DNA of 64,000 nt from Pseudomonadota bacterium (GTDB lineage: Bacteria; Pseudomonadota; Gammaproteobacteria; Burkholderiales; Thiobacillaceae), in contig JAJZRU010000011.1 in assembly GCA_021802555.1 (NCBI GenBank), positions 1 through 64,000 on the forward strand. The letters are read 5' to 3'. The position numbers and the translations under genes were made by a program. The first letter of the stretch is position 1, and every line of letters starts with the position of its first letter. The notes under the pieces were generated by a model, which saw only the letters and a list, made by a program, of their open reading frames with translations, searched no databases and was not told the DNA's origin. Shown here piece after piece: positions 8,802 through 20,331 of the stretch.

Positions 8802-9500
8802 ATGAGGCTGACCGGCGCCGCCTGGGCGCGCACCACTCTGGCCATGGCGGGCGCCGCCGCCTACGCCTGGCTGGCCTATCGCAGCGCCGGCCAGGCCGCG
8901 CCCAGCCTGTTCGGCGCTGCGCTGGGTTTCGCCCCGCTGATCGCCCTGGCCCTCTGGCTGGCCTGGCAATCGCCCCTGCGCCTGCCTCTGCTCGCCTTGC
9001 TGGGCCTTGCCGCCACACTCGGCTGGGCACACGCCGACCTGCTGCTGACCCACTACCGCTGGGCCTACCTGGCGCAGCACGCCGGCGCCATGATGCTGTT
9101 CGGCGTGATGTTCGGCCGCACCCTGCTGCCCGGACAGGAGCCCATGGTCACGCGCTTCGCCCGCCACACCCACGCCAGCCTGTCGCCGCGCGTGGCCCGC
9201 TATACGCGCGGCGTGACCTGGGCCTGGACGCTGTTTTTCGCCGCCATGGCGTTGGCCTCGCCGGCGCTGTTCGCCACCGTCCCGCCCCGCGTCTGGGCGT
9301 TGTTCGCCGAGGGCCTGACGCCGCTGCTGGTGCTGGCGCTGTTCGTCGCCGAATACCTGGTGCGCCTGCGTGCCTTGCCGGCGCACGAGCGCGCCGGCCC
9401 CGTACAAGCGGTGCTGGCCTACGCGCGCTACCGTGCCGCCACGTCGCGCCCGCAGCCTGCAACAGCCGACGCCGGCGCGCCGCGCGGCACGGAGCGATGA
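8802..9500 (+). CDS. COG4648-type inner-membrane protein of aryl-polyene clusters
   Basis: A 232-residue protein with about six hydrophobic segments and an Arg-rich cytoplasmic tail. It resembles the COG4648 membrane proteins that regularly precede the AMP-ligase gene in aryl-polyene clusters; their biochemical role is unknown. The start is set at the ATG at 8802 after a purine-rich AGGGTAGG. The open frame runs further upstream but has no good start there. The stop overlaps the ligase start by four bases (ATGA). Confidence 0.75.
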   Translation: MRLTGAAWARTTLAMAGAAAYAWLAYRSAGQAAPSLFGAALGFAPLIALALWLAWQSPLRLPLLALLGLAATLGWAHADLLLTHYRWAYLAQHAGAMMLFGVMFGRTLLPGQEPMVTRFARHTHASLSPRVARYTRGVTWAWTLFFAAMALASPALFATVPPRVWALFAEGLTPLLVLALFVAEYLVRLRALPAHERAGPVQAVLAYARYRAATSRPQPATADAGAPRGTER

Positions 9501-10858
9501 AAGCGCTGCCCCTGCTTTCCGTTGCCGCACCCGAGGCGGTGTTCGCCTGGCGCAGCGGCCGGCCGCTGCGCGCGGCGGATTTCCTGCACGAGGTCCGGCG
9601 CCTGGCGGCAACGATGCCGCCCGGCCGGCATGTGCTCAACCTGTGCCGGGACCGTTACCGCTTCGCCGTTGGTTTTGCCGCCGCCATGGTGGCCGGCAAG
9701 ATCACCCTGCTGCCGTCCACGCGCACCCCGGAAACGCTGCGCCGCCTGCGCGCGCTGACGCCCGATCTGTTCGCCCTCGTGGACACACCCGACGACCTCG
9801 ATTTGCCCTGTCTGCGCTACCCCGACGAAGACCCCGCGCCCGCAGCGGCACCGCCAGTTATGCCCATGATCGAGGCCGAGCGCGTGGTCGCCCTGGTGTA
9901 CACCTCCGGCTCCACCGGCGACCCCCTGCCGCATGCGAAAACTTGGGGCAATCTCGTGCACTGCGTGCAGACCGGGGCCGTCTGTCTGGGGCTGGCCGCG
10001 CATGCCGGGCTCACGCTGGTGGGCACCGTGCCCGCCCAGCACATGTATGGCTTCGAGTCCACCCTGCTGCTGGCCATGCAGGCGGGCGTGGCACTCGGCG
10101 CCGCACACCCCTTCTATCCCGCCGACATCGCCGCCGAACTGGCGCAAGTGCCGGCACCACGCCTGCTGGTGTCCACCCCCATACATCTGCGCGCACTGCT
10201 CGACGCCGGCGTGCGCCTGCCGCCAGTGGCCGCCGTGCTGTGCGCCACCGCGCCGCTCGATCCGGCGGACGCGCGTGAGGTCGAAGCGCGCCTGGGTGCG
10301 CCTCTGCTGGAGATCTACGGCGCCACCGAAACCGGCCAGATCGCCACGCGCCGTCCCGCGCAAAGCGACGTCTGGAAGCTCTTCCCGGATGTCGGCCTGA
10401 GCCCGGACGGCCGGGGCGGCTGGATCGCCGGCGGCGGCCACGTGGCATCGTCCTGCACGCTGGGCGATGCCCTCGAAGTGCTGGATGCGCGCCACTTCCG
10501 CCTGCTGGGACGGCTGGCCGACATGGTCAACATCGCCGGCAAGCGCAGTTCCCTGGCCCACCTCAATCACCATCTGTGCGCCATCCCCGGCGTGCGCGAC
10601 GGCGCCTTCTTCCTGCCCGACGACGGCGGCCCCGGCGTCACCCGCCTCATGGCCTTTGCCGTGGCGCCGGGGTGCACGCGCGAGCAACTCATGGCCGCGC
10701 TGCGCCAGCGCATCGATCCGGCCTTCATGCCGCGCCCGCTGGTCCTGCTGGAAGCGCTGCCGCGCAATGCCACCGGCAAACTGCCGCGCAGCGCCCTGGC
10801 CGAACTGGCGGCGCGCCACACCCAAGCCTGCGAGACCGCGCATGACACAGCGCGCTGA
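9497..10858 (+). CDS. AMP-dependent acyl/aryl ligase (aryl-polyene starter activation)
   Basis: 453 residues of the ANL adenylate-forming family. The P-loop YTSGSTG is at 135-141, the aryl/acyl-binding EIYGATETG follows, and the C-terminal catalytic lysine is Lys428 in NATGKLP. The P-loop is followed by DPLPHAKTW rather than the common PK, a variant I associate with the aryl-polyene subfamily. It probably activates the hydroxybenzoate starter, or the finished acid, as an adenylate for transfer to ACP. Its 3' end overlaps the next dehydratase gene by 17 bases. Confidence 0.88.
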   Translation: MKALPLLSVAAPEAVFAWRSGRPLRAADFLHEVRRLAATMPPGRHVLNLCRDRYRFAVGFAAAMVAGKITLLPSTRTPETLRRLRALTPDLFALVDTPDDLDLPCLRYPDEDPAPAAAPPVMPMIEAERVVALVYTSGSTGDPLPHAKTWGNLVHCVQTGAVCLGLAAHAGLTLVGTVPAQHMYGFESTLLLAMQAGVALGAAHPFYPADIAAELAQVPAPRLLVSTPIHLRALLDAGVRLPPVAAVLCATAPLDPADAREVEARLGAPLLEIYGATETGQIATRRPAQSDVWKLFPDVGLSPDGRGGWIAGGGHVASSCTLGDALEVLDARHFRLLGRLADMVNIAGKRSSLAHLNHHLCAIPGVRDGAFFLPDDGGPGVTRLMAFAVAPGCTREQLMAALRQRIDPAFMPRPLVLLEALPRNATGKLPRSALAELAARHTQACETAHDTAR

Positions 10859-11144
10859 ACCCTTGCCCTCCTACCCGCCCGAGCACCCGGCCTTCGCCGG
10901 GCACTTTCCCGGCCGCCCCATCGTCCCCGGCGTGCTGCTGCTCGATGCCGCCCTGCACGCGCTGGGGACCGACGGCGCAGTCTGCCGCATCGCCAACGCC
11001 AAGTTCCTGCAGCCGGTCGCGCCCGGCGCTGCCCTGCGCCTGCAGGTCGTGCCCGCCGGAGCGGGGGGCTGGCGCTTTGCCGTGCACGGCGCGCAGGGCG
11101 AAGTCGCCAACGGCCGGGTCGAACCCGCCGCGGGCGAACCATGA
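10842..11144 (+). CDS. small hotdog-fold dehydratase (ApeI/FabZ-like)
   Basis: A compact 100-residue protein with the hotdog dehydratase core GHFPGRPIVPGVLLLDAAL, His21 being the catalytic histidine. It is shorter than FabZ (about 150 residues) and lacks the N-terminal helix region, as is common for the second dehydratase of aryl-polyene clusters. It may form a heterodimer with the longer FabZ-like enzyme encoded at 5668. It is translationally coupled at both ends: its start lies inside the ligase gene and its stop overlaps the next start by four bases. Confidence 0.85.
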   Translation: MTQRAEPLPSYPPEHPAFAGHFPGRPIVPGVLLLDAALHALGTDGAVCRIANAKFLQPVAPGAALRLQVVPAGAGGWRFAVHGAQGEVANGRVEPAAGEP

Positions 11145-12082
11145 ACGCGCGGCCACCCGTCACGCTGCCGCCGCCCGATGCGGCCTGGGCGCGCGACGGC
11201 GAACGCAGCAGCCCGATGATGCTGCGCCTCATGACCTGGATCTCCCTGCGCCTGGGACGCCGCCTGGCGCGCGGGGTGCTGGTTGGCGTCGCGGCCTATT
11301 TCGTGCTGTTCGCCCCGCGCGCCCGGCAGGCTTCGCGCCGGTATCTGCGGCGCGCGCTGGGGCGCGAACCGGGCTGGCTGGACGGCTTCCGCCACGTGTT
11401 CAGCTTCGCCGCGACGGTGCACGATCGCGTCTACCTGCTCAACGACCGCCATGACTTGTTCGACATACGCGCCCATGGTCTGGAGCACATCGAAGCCGTA
11501 CTCTCAAGCGGTCGGGGCGCCTTTTTGCTCGGCGCGCATTTCGGCAGCTTCGAAGTAATGCGCGCGCTCGCCCGGCGCCGCGGCGGGCTGGAGGTATCCC
11601 TGCTGATGTACGAGGACAACGCGCACAAGATCAATGCCGCGCTCAGTGCCATCAATCCGGCGGCGGCGCAGGACATCATCCCGCTGGGCCGGGTCGATTC
11701 CATGCTGCGGCTGCAGGAGCGGCTCGATGCCGGTGCCGTGGTGGGCATGCTGGGCGACCGCTCGCTGCGCGACGCCGCCGCCGCTACCCTGCCCTTCCTG
11801 GGCGCGCCCGCGCCCTGGCCGCGCGGCCCGCTGCGCCTCGCCGCGCTGCTGCGCCGGCCGGTGCTGTTCATGGCCGGCACCTACCTCGGCGGCAACCGCT
11901 ACGAAATACATTTCCAGCCGCTGGCCGACTTTACCGACACGCCGCGCGGCGAACGCGATGCGGCGCTGGATGCCGCACTCGCAGCCTATGTCGCGCAACT
12001 GGAAACGCACTGCCTGGCCGCACCCTACAACTGGTTCAACTTCTACGATTTCTGGCAGGGACCGAACCCGCAGGAACCCTGA
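11141..12082 (+). CDS. LpxL/HtrB-like lipid acyltransferase
   Basis: 313 residues. GAHFGSFE contains the HX4E catalytic pair (His133, Glu138) of the lipid A acyltransferase-like family, after an N-terminal hydrophobic anchor (about residues 45-60). GMLGDRSLRDAAAATLPFLG and the following GPLRLAALLRRPV block are also family-typical. In aryl-polyene clusters this enzyme is proposed to acylate the lipid to which the polyene is attached, and it is distinct from the lipid A enzymes. Its start overlaps the dehydratase stop (ATGA). Confidence 0.85.
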   Translation: MNARPPVTLPPPDAAWARDGERSSPMMLRLMTWISLRLGRRLARGVLVGVAAYFVLFAPRARQASRRYLRRALGREPGWLDGFRHVFSFAATVHDRVYLLNDRHDLFDIRAHGLEHIEAVLSSGRGAFLLGAHFGSFEVMRALARRRGGLEVSLLMYEDNAHKINAALSAINPAAAQDIIPLGRVDSMLRLQERLDAGAVVGMLGDRSLRDAAAATLPFLGAPAPWPRGPLRLAALLRRPVLFMAGTYLGGNRYEIHFQPLADFTDTPRGERDAALDAALAAYVAQLETHCLAAPYNWFNFYDFWQGPNPQEP

Positions 12083-12089
12083 ACACGTC

Positions 12090-12701
12090 ATGCCATACAC
12101 CCGCTTCTCCCTCCCTGCGCCCAACCTTGGCCGCCTGCGCGGCCTGTTGCTGTGCGCGGCCCTGTTGCTGACCCCCCCGGCCGTCGCCGGGGCATGGAAT
12201 CTCGACGCCCTCATGCAGGCCCTGGCCCAGCATCCGGCGAGCCGCGCCAGCTTCGTCGAGAGCAAGACCCTGGCCATGCTCGATGCACCCATAGAATCTT
12301 CCGGCGAGTTGCGCTTCCGCGCACCCGACACTCTGGAAATGCGCACCCTCAAGCCGCGGCCGCAGACGCTGATCCTGGAGGGCAACCGCCTTACCGCCGA
12401 CTTCGACGGCCGTATCCACCACATCAACCTGGACGACCATCCCGACGCCGCCGTCCTGGTCGACAGCATCCGCGCCACGCTCAACGGCGACCGCGCCGCC
12501 CTGGAACGCGAATACACCGTGACTCTGGTCGGTGACCGCGCCCACTGGACTCTCACCCTGGTGCCCCTGAACGCACGTGCGCGGGCACGCGTGAGCGAGA
12601 TACGCATCGCCGGGCGGCGCGGCCAGGTGCGCAGCATCGCCGTTGAGCAGGCCGACGGCGACCACTCACTCATGACCATCCGCGAGCAGGCCGAGCCGTG
12701 A
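12090..12701 (+). CDS. LolA-like periplasmic lipid-carrier protein
   Basis: 203 residues with a clear signal peptide (LLLCAALLLTPPAVAGA) and a LolA-like beta-rich body. SSGELRFRAPDTLEMRTLKP is the characteristic strand pair of LolA relatives in aryl-polyene loci. Such proteins are thought to ferry the polyene lipid across the periplasm from the MMPL exporter. It starts seven bases after the acyltransferase stop and overlaps the exporter start by four bases, so it is tightly coupled to export. Confidence 0.82.
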   Translation: MPYTRFSLPAPNLGRLRGLLLCAALLLTPPAVAGAWNLDALMQALAQHPASRASFVESKTLAMLDAPIESSGELRFRAPDTLEMRTLKPRPQTLILEGNRLTADFDGRIHHINLDDHPDAAVLVDSIRATLNGDRAALEREYTVTLVGDRAHWTLTLVPLNARARARVSEIRIAGRRGQVRSIAVEQADGDHSLMTIREQAEP

Positions 12702-15070
12702 GCCGGGCTGTGCTGGCGCTGTGGCTCGCCGTGCTCGCGGCCTGCGCGCTGGTCATTGCCCACAGCCGCTTCGCCGCCGACCTGTCGGCCTTTCTGCCGC
12801 GCGCGCCCAACACGCAGCAACAGGTGCTGGTGGACCAGTTGCGCGACGGCATGGTGTCGCGCCTCGTCTTCGCCGGCATCGACGGCGCCGACGCTCCCAC
12901 CCGCGCGGCTCTATCCAAGGCATTGGCGCAGCACCTGCGCGCCGGGGGGCTGTTTCTTTCCGTCAACAACGGCGAGCCGGTGAACGCGGGGCGCGATTAT
13001 GCCCTGCTGTCCCGCTATCGCTATGTGTTGAGCCCGGACACCACGCCCCAGGCCTTCAGCGCGGCCGGCCTGCACACAGCCATCCAGACCGCCATCGACC
13101 GGCTCGCCTCGCCTCTGGGCGGCGATCTCAAGACCCTGCTGCCGGCCGATCCCACGGGGGCCACTTTGCAAGTCCTGAGCCGCCTGTCCGCCGCCGCGCG
13201 TCCGCACGAAATCGATGGCGTATGGGCCTCGCCCGCCGGTACGCGTGCCCTGCTGCTGCTGCAGACCCGTGCTGCCGGCACCGACACCGACGGGCAGCAG
13301 GCCGCCCTCGCCGCCGTGCGCGAGGATTTTGCCGCCGCCCAGCGCGAACTGGGGCCGCAGGCCACACGCGCCACCCTGGTGTTGAGCGGCCCCGGCGTCT
13401 TCGCGGTCCAATCGCGCGCCACCATCAAAGGCGCCGCCGAGCGCGTGTCGCTCATCGGCAGCGCGCTCATCGTCACCCTGCTGCTCTTGGTATACCGTTC
13501 CCTGCCGGTGCTGCTGCTGGGCCTGCTGCCCGTGCTCACCGGCGTGGCCGTCGCCATCGCCGCCGTGGGTCTGGGCTACGGCGTGGTGCAGGGCGTCACC
13601 CTGGGCTTCGGCACCACGCTCATGGGCGAGGCGGTGGACTATTCCATTTACCTGTTCGTGCAATCCGGCACGCGCGGCAACGGCGCCGACGCCCGCCGCG
13701 ACTGGCTGCGCCGCTTCTGGCCCACCATCCGCTTGGGCATGCTGACCTCGGTGGCGGGCTTCGCCACCCTGCTGCTGTCCGACCTGCCCGGCCTGGCCCA
13801 GCTCGGCGCCTATTCCATCGCCGGGCTGATAAGCGCCGCCCTGGTCACCCGCTTCGTCCTGCCGCAACTGCTGCCGCGCGCTTTCGCGGTGCGCGACCTG
13901 AGCGCCGTGGGCGAGCGGCTGCTAAACGTCGTGGCAAGGCTGCGACGGCTGCGCCGGCCGCTCGCTCTGCTGGTGCTCGCCGCAACCGCAGTGCTACTCG
14001 CCCAGCGCGCGCATTTATGGAACACCCGGTTGTCCGCCCTGAGCCCCATCAGCCCCGCGGCGCTGGCCCTGGACGCGCAGCTGCGCAGCCAGTTGGGCGG
14101 CCCCGACTCCGGCGATCTGGTGGCGGTGAACGGCGCCAGTGCCGACACCGCCCTGGCCGCCGCCGAAGCCGTCGCCCCGCGCCTGCGCGCGCTCCAGGCG
14201 CAAGGGATCATCGCCGGCTTCGACAGCCCGGCGCGTTATCTACCCAGCCGCGCCACCCAGCGCGCGCGCCAGGCCGCGCTGCCCGATGCTCCCACCCTGC
14301 AGCGGCACTTGGATGCCGCCGTGCAGGGCCTGCCCGTCAAGGCCGCGCTGTTCGCCCCCTTCGTGCGCGACGTCGCAGCGGCGCGGACGGCCGCGCCGCT
14401 CACGCGCGCGGACCTGGCCCATACTTCCTTCGCCCTGGCGCTCGACGGCATGCTGCTGCACGGCGCAGACGGCCGCTGGACCGCGCTCCTGCCCCTGCGC
14501 GCGCCCGCGGCGGGTGACATCGACGGCGCCCGCGTCGCCGCCGCGCTGGCCGGCAGCGGCGCGCATTACATCAACCTGGGGCAGGCCAGCAACACACTTT
14601 ACGACGGCTATTTGAAGAGCGCGGCGCGGCTGTCGCTCGCCGGGCTGGGCGCCATCGCCCTGCTGCTGGTCATTGCCCTGCGCTCGCCCCGGCGCGCGGC
14701 GCGTGTGCTGGCGCCGCTGCTTGCCGCGGTTGTGGTGGTGGCCGCCGGTTTGCTGCTTCTGGGCGTGAAGCTCACCCTGCTGCATCTGGTGGGCATGATG
14801 CTTATCGTCGCCGTGGGCTCCAACTATGCGTTGTTTTTCGATCGCGGCAACAGCACAGGCGGCATCGCACCCCGCACACTGGCCTCGCTGGTGTTCGCCA
14901 ACCTCACCACAGTGGCCGGGTTCGGCCCGCTGCTGTTCTCCGGCGTGCCGGTGCTGCAGGCCCTGGGCGCCACCGTCGGTCCCGGCGCGCTGCTGGCGCT
15001 ATGGTTTTCCGCCGTCCTGTCGGCGCCGCCGGCCAAGACAGCCGGAGTCCGGGCGGCAATCCCCCGGTGA
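12698..15070 (+). CDS. MMPL/RND-family lipid exporter
   Basis: 790 residues with two RND-like halves: an N-terminal helix, a large periplasmic domain (about 35-250), a helix bundle, then a repeat. The first half keeps GEAVDYSIYLF, with the proton-relay Asp-Tyr pair. In the second half the equivalent reads VGSNYALFF, with Asn instead of Asp. MMPL proteins of aryl-polyene and xanthomonadin clusters are the presumed exporters of the polyene lipid through the inner membrane. The start is GTG at 12698, overlapping the LolA-like stop. The loss of one Asp may be family-typical or may mean a single proton pathway. Confidence 0.88.
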   Translation: MSRAVLALWLAVLAACALVIAHSRFAADLSAFLPRAPNTQQQVLVDQLRDGMVSRLVFAGIDGADAPTRAALSKALAQHLRAGGLFLSVNNGEPVNAGRDYALLSRYRYVLSPDTTPQAFSAAGLHTAIQTAIDRLASPLGGDLKTLLPADPTGATLQVLSRLSAAARPHEIDGVWASPAGTRALLLLQTRAAGTDTDGQQAALAAVREDFAAAQRELGPQATRATLVLSGPGVFAVQSRATIKGAAERVSLIGSALIVTLLLLVYRSLPVLLLGLLPVLTGVAVAIAAVGLGYGVVQGVTLGFGTTLMGEAVDYSIYLFVQSGTRGNGADARRDWLRRFWPTIRLGMLTSVAGFATLLLSDLPGLAQLGAYSIAGLISAALVTRFVLPQLLPRAFAVRDLSAVGERLLNVVARLRRLRRPLALLVLAATAVLLAQRAHLWNTRLSALSPISPAALALDAQLRSQLGGPDSGDLVAVNGASADTALAAAEAVAPRLRALQAQGIIAGFDSPARYLPSRATQRARQAALPDAPTLQRHLDAAVQGLPVKAALFAPFVRDVAAARTAAPLTRADLAHTSFALALDGMLLHGADGRWTALLPLRAPAAGDIDGARVAAALAGSGAHYINLGQASNTLYDGYLKSAARLSLAGLGAIALLLVIALRSPRRAARVLAPLLAAVVVVAAGLLLLGVKLTLLHLVGMMLIVAVGSNYALFFDRGNSTGGIAPRTLASLVFANLTTVAGFGPLLFSGVPVLQALGATVGPGALLALWFSAVLSAPPAKTAGVRAAIPR

Positions 15071-15960
15071 TGGAGCCCCCTAATTCCGCCGTGCCGTTTC
15101 CGGCGGCGCCCCCTTGGCGGCCCACGCCTCTGCTGCGGGCCGTCATCGCCCTGCACGTCCTGGCCGTGATCGCGGTGATCGCACACCCCGGACTGTGGCC
15201 CTGGGCGCTCGGCACGGTGATCGCCAGCCATCTGTTGGTGGTGGCCGCGAGCCTGTGGCCGCGCTCCCGCTGGCTGGGGCCCAATCTGACCCGCCTGCCC
15301 GAAGCCAGCGCGGCACGGGGCGAAATCGCGCTGACCTTCGACGACGGCCCCGACCCCGAGGTCACGCCCGCCGTGCTCGATCTGCTCGACGCCCACGGCA
15401 TGCGCGCCACCTTCTTCTGCATCGCCCAGCGCGCCGCGGCACATCCCGAGCTGTGCCAAGACATCGTGCGCCGCGGCCATGCGGTGGAAAACCACAGCGC
15501 CCGCCATCGCCACAACTTCGCCCTGCTGGGCCCGTGCGGCTACGCGCGCGAGCTGCGCGCCGCCCAGCAGACCCTGAGCGCGATCACCGGCGCCATGCCG
15601 GCGTTCTTCCGCGCGCCGGCGGGCCTGCGCAATCCCTTGCTGTGGCCGGCCCTGACGCGCCACAACCTGCGCCTGGCGAGCTGGACGCGGCGCGGCTACG
15701 ACACCCGCAGCCGCGAGCCGGCGCGGGTACTGGCCCGCCTGCTGCGGAACCTTCGTACCGGCGACATCCTGCTGTTGCACGATGGCCATGCCGCGCGGGG
15801 CGCGTCCGGCCGGCCGGTGGTGCTCGACGTGCTGCCACCCCTGCTGGCGGCAATCCACACCGCCGGACTCAAGCCGGTGACCCTGCGTGCCGCCTTCGGC
15901 ATCCCGGACGTCGCCGAGCGCAGTGTCGACCGCAGCCCAACCCCCGGCACATCGTCCTGA
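15070..15960 (+). CDS. polysaccharide deacetylase (NodB domain) with membrane anchor
   Basis: 296 residues. Two hydrophobic segments (about 22-38 and 45-63) precede a NodB-type carbohydrate esterase 4 domain: TFDDGP (89-94, metal and catalytic Asp) and NHSARH (His142, His146, metal ligands). Family members remove N-acetyl or other acyl groups from glycans. The start (ATG 15070) shares its first base with the exporter stop, so it belongs to the pigment operon. Its substrate there is unknown; de-acetylation of a sugar in the anchor is one possibility. Confidence 0.85.
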   Translation: MEPPNSAVPFPAAPPWRPTPLLRAVIALHVLAVIAVIAHPGLWPWALGTVIASHLLVVAASLWPRSRWLGPNLTRLPEASAARGEIALTFDDGPDPEVTPAVLDLLDAHGMRATFFCIAQRAAAHPELCQDIVRRGHAVENHSARHRHNFALLGPCGYARELRAAQQTLSAITGAMPAFFRAPAGLRNPLLWPALTRHNLRLASWTRRGYDTRSREPARVLARLLRNLRTGDILLLHDGHAARGASGRPVVLDVLPPLLAAIHTAGLKPVTLRAAFGIPDVAERSVDRSPTPGTSS

Positions 15961-16252
15961 GCCGTTTGGGGCTTTGCGCCCTCCCCAGTGGGAACAATGA
16001 TCCTGTGCTATAAAACAGCTGACGGCTTGCCGTGCAACGCTCGCCCGGCGGCACGGAAATCACACCAAGGACAGGCGGCATAGGCCAGACACCTCGCCTG
16101 TCGCCGCGGCGCGGGGGCATCGGCTTCACCCCCCGCATACCGCCGGACACTACACTTCAGGGCATGAAAAGCCGGTGCATCATGCTCGGATCACGTCTTA
16201 CGGCGAGACCCCGTGTTTCGACGCGCGGGCGCAGCGATTGGAGGAGCACAAC
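15961..16252. other. intergenic region between pigment operon and copper module
   Basis: No convincing gene. It holds an inverted repeat GACAGGCG/CGCCTGTC (16070-16077 and 16095-16102) without a T-run, so it is at best a weak terminator or a protein-binding site. The promoter of the copper module should lie in its right half. Confidence 0.5.
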
Positions 16253-16519
16253 ATGGGCAATTTCGGAGCGGAAATGATGGGCGGCTATGGCATGGGCTGG
16301 GGTTTCGGCTGGTTCTTCATGCTGCTCTGGTGGATCCTGATCATCGCAGGGATCGTGGTGCTGGTGCGCTGGCTGGTCGGTTCCTCGCACAACTCGCACC
16401 CCATCCATGACAAGACTGCGCTGGACATCCTCAAGGAGCGTTACGCGCGCGGCGAGATCAATCGCGAAACTTATGAACAGATGCGGCGCGACCTCACGGG
16501 CCAGGGGGGAAGCGAATGA
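16253..16519 (+). CDS. SHOCT-domain small membrane protein
   Basis: 88 residues: a Gly/Met-rich N terminus (MMGGYGMGWGFGW), one strong membrane helix (FFMLLWWILIIAGIVVLVRWLV) and a C-terminal SHOCT domain (LDILKERYARGEINRETYEQMRRDL). SHOCT tails are found on many small bacterial proteins and probably mediate oligomerisation. The start at 16253 follows GGAGGAG and removes a 26-residue unlikely extension. It overlaps the Spy-like gene by four bases; such proteins are frequent companions of copper efflux genes. Confidence 0.85.
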   Translation: MGNFGAEMMGGYGMGWGFGWFFMLLWWILIIAGIVVLVRWLVGSSHNSHPIHDKTALDILKERYARGEINRETYEQMRRDLTGQGGSE

Positions 16520-17096
16520 ACCGCGCGAGAACCTTGTCGGCCTTGGTGGGGTTGGCCGTGCTGCTGGCGCTCGCGGGCAGCACCCTCATGTTCATGGCCG
16601 GCCACGCAAGATATGGCCCCTGGGGCACCATGCCTTTCGGCGGCCTCTACATGATGGAAGGCTATGGAGATGCCTACGGCGCAGGCGCGTGCGGCGCCGG
16701 ATATGGCTGCGGCATGATGGGTCGGTGGGGTGCTTCGATGCCTTATGGGCCCATGGACTGGAGTTACGGCGGGGGCCCGCGCTATTCCGCCCATGGTCGC
16801 CTGAATCTCACGCCGCAGCAGAGGGAGCAACTCGACCAGCTTCAGCTGGGTCTATTCCAACAGGAGGCGGCGCTGGCCGCACAGCTGCACGAGCCCGATG
16901 TCCAGCTTCGCAAGATGTACGCGGCGGGAACTGCCGACGCCGCGGCCCTGGACCCCGTGTTCGCCAAGATCGCCAACATCCAGCGCCAGATGTTCCAGGC
17001 AAGGCTCGCCGCGAAAACCCGCGTTGAAGCGCTTCTGACGCCGGCGCAAAAACAGCGTCTGAAGGAATTGCCGCAGGATACGGGAACACCGACGCC

Positions 17097-17103
<7 letters not shown>
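16516..17103 (+). CDS. Spy/CpxP-like periplasmic metal-stress protein
   Basis: 195 residues. An N-terminal signal or anchor ([20 protein letters not shown]) leads to a Gly/Tyr/Met-rich stretch (about 33-92), then a helical domain opening with [13 protein letters not shown] and ending with [13 protein letters not shown], i.e. two LTxxQ-type motifs of the Spy/CpxP/CnrX family. These proteins bind metals or unfolded proteins in the periplasm. The Met- and Gly-rich segment could bind Cu(I). It is coupled to the SHOCT gene upstream and overlaps the ATPase gene downstream. Confidence 0.82.
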
Positions 17104-19337
<2,234 letters not shown>

Positions 19338-19383
19338 ATGCGCGGGCGATCGGGATGGGGGCGAGTTTCCGCCGCGCCTGGCG

Positions 19384-19944
19384 TCAGAATTCGTTGCGGA
19401 TGCGCTTGTAACCGCGCACCAGTTCCAGGTTGGCCTGGGTGACGCTTTCGGAGAAGTCCGCCGCATCGGGCGTGACGCGCTCGATCTTGGCGAGCTCGGC
19501 GTCGGAATGGATGTTGCTGGTGGAAGGAATGTAAAAGCCCGGCGGCACCGCGCAGCCTTCGACCACCGAGTTGTGGCGGATGACGGAGCCGTCGCCCACG
19601 CTGCAGTTGAACAGCACGGAATTGAAGCCGATGAAGACGCCGTCGCCCACGCGGCAGGGACCGTGCACGATGGAGCGGTGGGCAATGGAAGTGGACTCGC
19701 CGATCACCACGCCGCCGCCGGCCTTGCAGTGGATCACCACGCCGTCCTGGATGTTGGAGTTGGCGCCGATGACGACGGGTTCCATGTCGCCGGCAGCGTC
19801 CACTTCGTCGGCGCGGATCACGGCGTAGGGGCCGATGAAGACGTTTTCGCCGACGACGATCTTGCCGCACAAGATGGCGGTCGGGTCGACGAAGGCGGAT
19901 TCGGCCACCACGGGAACGTGGCCGGAGGGGTTCTTGCGTATCAT
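19384..19944 (-). CDS. gamma-class carbonic anhydrase-like hexapeptide-repeat protein
   Basis: 186 residues built of left-handed beta-helix hexapeptide repeats. The three zinc/iron ligands of gamma carbonic anhydrases are present: His72 (NIQDGVVIH), His89 and His94 (SIAHRSIVHGP). A C-terminal helix (SESVTQANLELVRGYKRIRNEF) completes the fold. The KAGGG insert after the first His is like that of CamH/YrdA-type proteins, whose activity varies. The start at 19944 gives the usual length. It is convergent with the copper ATPase gene and monocistronic or with the downstream small gene. Confidence 0.85.
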   Translation of the reverse strand: MIRKNPSGHVPVVAESAFVDPTAILCGKIVVGENVFIGPYAVIRADEVDAAGDMEPVVIGANSNIQDGVVIHCKAGGGVVIGESTSIAHRSIVHGPCRVGDGVFIGFNSVLFNCSVGDGSVIRHNSVVEGCAVPPGFYIPSTSNIHSDAELAKIERVTPDAADFSESVTQANLELVRGYKRIRNEF

Positions 19945-20030
19945 GCGCTGCCCGGCTGAGAAACGAGTGGGCCAATTGTATGCGCACCGCCCGTCAGGGG
20001 AAACCCGCACGCCGCAGACAGGCGGCGCGG

Positions 20031-20237
20031 TCAGGCCGGGATATCCGGCACCAGCTGGACGCGCAGGTGCTCGATCTGATCCTTGAGCGCAAGCTTTTCT
20101 TTCTTCATGCGCTTGAGCACCAATTCGTCGCGGAACTCGGTGGCGAGCAGATGCGCGAGCACCATGTCGAGGTCGCGGTGGCGCGTCTCCAGGGAGGCGA
20201 TGCGCACTCGCAGGGCGATTTCTTCGATGGGCTGCAT
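20031..20237 (-). CDS. YdcH-family (DUF465) small protein
   Basis: 68 residues, a helical hairpin with the family pattern: RIASLETRHRDLDMVLAHLLATE, then KRMKKEKLALKDQIEHL. Proteins of this family have no established function. I use the ATG at 20237. A TTG at 20258 would add seven residues and has GAGGG close before it. Confidence 0.8.
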   Translation of the reverse strand: MQPIEEIALRVRIASLETRHRDLDMVLAHLLATEFRDELVLKRMKKEKLALKDQIEHLRVQLVPDIPA

Positions 20238-20331
20238 GAGCTTGGGTAGGGTAGACAACCCTCAGCATAACCCATGCGCCGCCGCCGCGGCGCTAAAATA
20301 ACGCCCCGACACAACGTCCCGGACCAAGCGC

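Noticed and set aside
16032-16277. An 81-codon frame in front of the SHOCT gene
   Set aside because: No ribosome site, low-complexity Pro/Arg/Gly content, and it overlaps the well-supported start at 16253.
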